A DNA stretch of 8,190 nt from Alphaproteobacteria bacterium. Its GTDB lineage: Bacteria; Pseudomonadota; Alphaproteobacteria; SMXP01. This document shows positions 5,871-8,190 of the stretch, piece after piece; position 1 is the first letter of the stretch, and each line of letters starts with the position of its first letter. The stretch lies in the NCBI GenBank assembly GCA_021774995.1, contig JAJFIM010000185.1:1-8190 (forward strand), written 5' to 3'. The notes below the pieces were generated by a model. That model was not told where the DNA came from. It worked only from the letters and a program-made list of their open reading frames with translations, and did not search any database. A program made the translations under genes and the position numbers.

Positions 5871-7757
5871 ATGAGTTCCCCGGACAGCGCCCGAATCGAC
5901 AAATCCCTTCTCTCAGAAGCCCCGCAGCCCCAATCCAATCCGGCGGAAGAGGCGCAATTGCGCGTGGTCAATTCATCGATCACCATTGATCGGTCGCGCG
6001 ACGACAATATCACGGATTTTGGCAAAGCGACGCTCGAAGACCGCTATCTGCTGCCCGGCGAATCATATCAGGACATGTTTGCCCGCGTGGCCCACGCTTT
6101 TTCCGACGATTCCGCCCACGCCCAGCGGATTTACGACTATATCTCGCAGCTTTGGTTCATGCCCGCGACGCCGATTTTGAGCAATGGCGGCTCGCAGCGC
6201 GGCCTGCCCATCTCGTGCTTTTTAAATTCGGTCAATGATTCGCTGGAAGGCATTGTCGGCATCTGGAACGAGAATGTCTGGCTGGCGTCCGGCGGCGGCG
6301 GCATCGGCACCTATTGGGGGGGCGTGCGCTCCATCGGCGAGAAGGTCAAGGATTCAGGCGAGACGTCGGGCATCATCCCCTTTGTGCGGGTGATGGATTC
6401 GCTAACCTTGGCCATCAGCCAGGGCTCGCTCCGGCGCGGCTCGGCGGCCGTTTATCTCGACATCCACCATCCGGAAATCGAGGAGTTCCTTGAAATCCGC
6501 AAACCGTCGGGCGATTTCAATCGCAAGAGCCTCAATCTCCATCACGGCCTCAACATCACCGATGAGTTTATGGAAGCGGTGCGGGGCGACGCGGAGTTCG
6601 CTTTGCGCAGCCCCAAAACGCATGAGCCTCTGCGCATGGTGAGCGCGCGCATGCTGTGGCAGAAAATCCTTGAGATTCGCCTTCAAACCGGCGAGCCCTA
6701 TCTGGTGTTCTCCGATACGGTGAACCGGCAGATGGCGGCGCATCAGCGCGAACTGGGGATGAAGGTTTCCACCTCCAATCTGTGCAGCGAGATCATGCTC
6801 CACACCGGCGCGGATCATCTGGGCAAAGAGCGCACTGCGGTGTGCTGCCTGTCCTCGGTCAATGCGGAAAAATATTTCGAGTGGTCTAAAGAGCCGCGCT
6901 TCATCGAAGACATCATGCGCTTTCTCGACAACGTGCTGGAGGATTTCATCTCCCGCGCGCCGCCGGAAATGGCCCGCGCGCGCTATTCGGCCATGCGCGA
7001 GCGCTCAGTGGGCCTCGGGCTTATGGGATTTCATTCCTTCCTGCAGGGCCAGGGCATCCCCTTTGAAGGCGCCATGGCGAAATCCTGGAACCTGCGGCTT
7101 TTTAAACATATCCGCAAAGGCGCGGACGCGGCGTCCGTCAAATTGGCGCAAGAGCGCGGCCCCTGCCCCGACGCAAAAGACCGCGGCATGATGGCGCGCT
7201 TTTCCCACAAATTGGCCATCGCCCCCACCGCCTCCATCTCCATCATCTGCGGCGGCACAAGCCCGTGCATCGAGCCCGTGCCCGCCAATGTCTATATCCA
7301 TAAAACCCTGTCGGGCTCGCACACCGTAAAGAACCCGCACCTCACCCGCCTGCTGGAAGACAAAGGCCAGTGCACGGTGGATGTCTGGACGTCAATCCTC
7401 GAGCATGACGGTTCCGTGCAGCATCTGGACTGTTTGACCGATGACGAAAAAGCGTGTTTCCGCACCGCGTTCGAGATCGACCAACGCTGTATCATCGAGC
7501 TCGCCGCCGACCGCGCGCCCTATGTCTGTCAGGGACAATCGATCAATCTCTTCCTCCCCGGCGATATCGACAAATGGGATCTCATGATGCTGCATTGGTC
7601 GGCCTGGGAGAAGGGCGTCAAAAGCCTTTATTACTGCCGGTCAAAATCCGTGCAACGCGCGGGCTTCGCCGAAGGCGCGGACAAGACGGACCCCGTCGCA
7701 TCCATGATGGCAAACGCCGCCCGCACAGACTACGACGAATGCCTCGCCTGCCAATAG
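5871..7757 (+). CDS. nrdA: Class I ribonucleotide reductase large subunit NrdA (ribonucleoside-diphosphate reductase alpha)
   Basis: This 628-residue catalytic subunit reduces ribonucleoside diphosphates to deoxyribonucleotides, using a radical delivered from the small subunit NrdB. Visible features are Cys116 (GLPISCFLNS, redox pair), the NLCSE motif with Asn303, thiyl Cys305 and Glu307, Cys325 in AVCCLSSVN as redox partner, the radical-relay tyrosines Tyr587-Tyr588 (SLYYCRS), and the C-terminal reducing motif CLAC (Cys624, Cys627). E. coli NrdA has about 761 residues with an N-terminal ATP cone. Here the catalytic domain starts by about residue 50 and no cone is visible, so dATP control at an R1 activity site should be absent. 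The ATG at 5871 was chosen for its AGGAGA 10 bases upstream; the open frame back to 5757 lacks family sequence. NrdR boxes lie upstream. No nrdB follows within the window, which is unexpected because nrdA and nrdB are often adjacent. Confidence 0.96.
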   Translation: MSSPDSARIDKSLLSEAPQPQSNPAEEAQLRVVNSSITIDRSRDDNITDFGKATLEDRYLLPGESYQDMFARVAHAFSDDSAHAQRIYDYISQLWFMPATPILSNGGSQRGLPISCFLNSVNDSLEGIVGIWNENVWLASGGGGIGTYWGGVRSIGEKVKDSGETSGIIPFVRVMDSLTLAISQGSLRRGSAAVYLDIHHPEIEEFLEIRKPSGDFNRKSLNLHHGLNITDEFMEAVRGDAEFALRSPKTHEPLRMVSARMLWQKILEIRLQTGEPYLVFSDTVNRQMAAHQRELGMKVSTSNLCSEIMLHTGADHLGKERTAVCCLSSVNAEKYFEWSKEPRFIEDIMRFLDNVLEDFISRAPPEMARARYSAMRERSVGLGLMGFHSFLQGQGIPFEGAMAKSWNLRLFKHIRKGADAASVKLAQERGPCPDAKDRGMMARFSHKLAIAPTASISIICGGTSPCIEPVPANVYIHKTLSGSHTVKNPHLTRLLEDKGQCTVDVWTSILEHDGSVQHLDCLTDDEKACFRTAFEIDQRCIIELAADRAPYVCQGQSINLFLPGDIDKWDLMMLHWSAWEKGVKSLYYCRSKSVQRAGFAEGADKTDPVASMMANAARTDYDECLACQ

Positions 7758-7816
7758 CACGCGGGCCGCGCGTGCGGGGGTGTTTGAAAAGGCCAGCGGG
7801 TCACCCAGCCCCTTTT
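7757..7816 (+). terminator. Terminator-like hairpins after nrdA
   Basis: GCACGCG (7757-7763) pairs with CGCGTGC (7769-7775) over a five-base loop, but no T run follows. Next, AAAAGGC at 7787-7793 faces GCCCCTTTT (7808-7816) around an inner GGG-TCA-CCC hairpin, ending in four T. Together they probably end the nrdA transcript, and would separate it from the AT-rich gene beyond. The second hairpin is the better candidate but has an internal loop. Confidence 0.45.
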
Positions 7817-7818
7817 GC

Positions 7819-7916
7819 CATCAATTCATTCGATTGATGCAAGTTCGCCAAACTATTTGCAGAAAAGTGCCATAATTCTCCAAGCTATACGACTGACCAG
7901 CCCTTATGATATCATA
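7819..7916. promoter_or_regulatory. Two palindromes upstream of the AT-rich gene
   Basis: CATCAAT (7819-7825) and ATTGATG (7833-7839) form a perfect 7-bp inverted repeat with a 7-base spacer. Further on, TATGATATCATA (7905-7916) is a perfect 12-bp palindrome lying 28 bases before the ATG at 7945. Either could be an operator or, for the first, a site at an insertion boundary. I could not identify correctly spaced -35 and -10 elements between them; TTTGCA (7856-7861) and CATAAT (7871-7876) are only 9 bases apart. Confidence 0.3.
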
Positions 7917-7944
7917 GGTTTCCAATAGTCAGAGGGAAGGGGCG

Positions 7945-8190
7945 ATGATCAATTTAGGGCAACAACTTATCGATGGATTCTTAGACCAAGCAAGCCAACT
8001 ATCTACCATTGAATATTTTATACTATTCGGAATTGCGGCAAGGTCCATCCACATGGTTGGGATTCTATTTGATACCGGATTTCCCATATTCCGGCGGCAT
8101 GGGTTTCCTAAATATGTTTTTCATTCTCTGTTATCTTTAGCTGGATTCTTGATTGTATTTAAACTTGCTGAAATTATTTTGCATTTTATA
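7945..8190 (+). CDS. Unrecognised AT-rich membrane protein (3' end outside the window)
   Basis: An open frame of 82 codons starts at the ATG at 7945 and runs to the window edge without a stop. A good ribosome-binding stretch, GGGAAGGGG, lies just upstream (7934-7942). The product starts MINLGQQLIDGFLDQASQLS. It has a hydrophobic segment at about 23-43 (EYFILFGIAARSIHMVGILF) and another from about 60 to the edge (HSLLSLAGFLIVFKLAEII), so it is probably an integral membrane protein. I do not recognise a family. G+C is about 30-37% in sampled lines, far below the nrdA side, and it uses TTA, CTA and ATA codons that are rare in the neighbours. This points to horizontal acquisition. The start, the RBS and the open frame support a real gene; the function is unknown. 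Confidence 0.6.
   Translation, partial: MINLGQQLIDGFLDQASQLSTIEYFILFGIAARSIHMVGILFDTGFPIFRRHGFPKYVFHSLLSLAGFLIVFKLAEIILHFI

Noticed and set aside
5609..6025. Minus-strand open frame of 138 codons over the nrdA leader and start
   Set aside because: It overlaps the well-supported start of nrdA, shows no recognisable domain, and has no convincing RBS.

Overview
The window is a GC-rich bacterial chromosomal segment (roughly 60% G+C by eye) that turns sharply AT-rich in its last ~380 bases. The NrdA type, the SCP2-tailed HxlR regulator, the MscS-family protein and the codon use suggest an alphaproteobacterium. That assignment is inferred from protein style, not from a marker gene.

Left part (1-3569): a minus-strand pair, pabB then pabA, encodes the two subunits of aminodeoxychorismate synthase, which makes the p-aminobenzoate precursor for folate. 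pabA runs off the left edge. Divergent from pabB, across a 163-base gap, is a multi-spanning MscS-family mechanosensitive channel.

Middle part (3583-5473): an HxlR-type regulator with a C-terminal SCP2-like domain lies on the minus strand. It is divergent from a small four-helix membrane protein (DUF6632-like), and the shared gap carries repeated ACTAC/GTAGT half-sites that look like an operator. A single-domain globin follows, with an inverted repeat just upstream and a very strong rho-independent terminator just after it. This block looks like a small stress-response module, but its inducer cannot be read from the sequence.

Right part (5474-8190): a ~400-base intergenic stretch holds a promoter-like -35 element, a convincing NrdR box, a weaker second box exactly 31 bp away, and a long leader able to form hairpins. 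It precedes nrdA, a 628-residue class I ribonucleotide reductase large subunit that lacks an N-terminal ATP cone. No nrdB follows. After terminator-like hairpins the sequence becomes AT-rich and begins an unrecognised membrane-protein gene that leaves the window at the right edge. This may be the left boundary of a horizontally acquired insert.

No tRNA, rRNA, CRISPR array, transposase or complete mobile element was seen. The best candidates for something unusual are the AT-rich junction after nrdA, the nrdA leader, the cone-less NrdA, and the HxlR/DUF6632 divergent unit.
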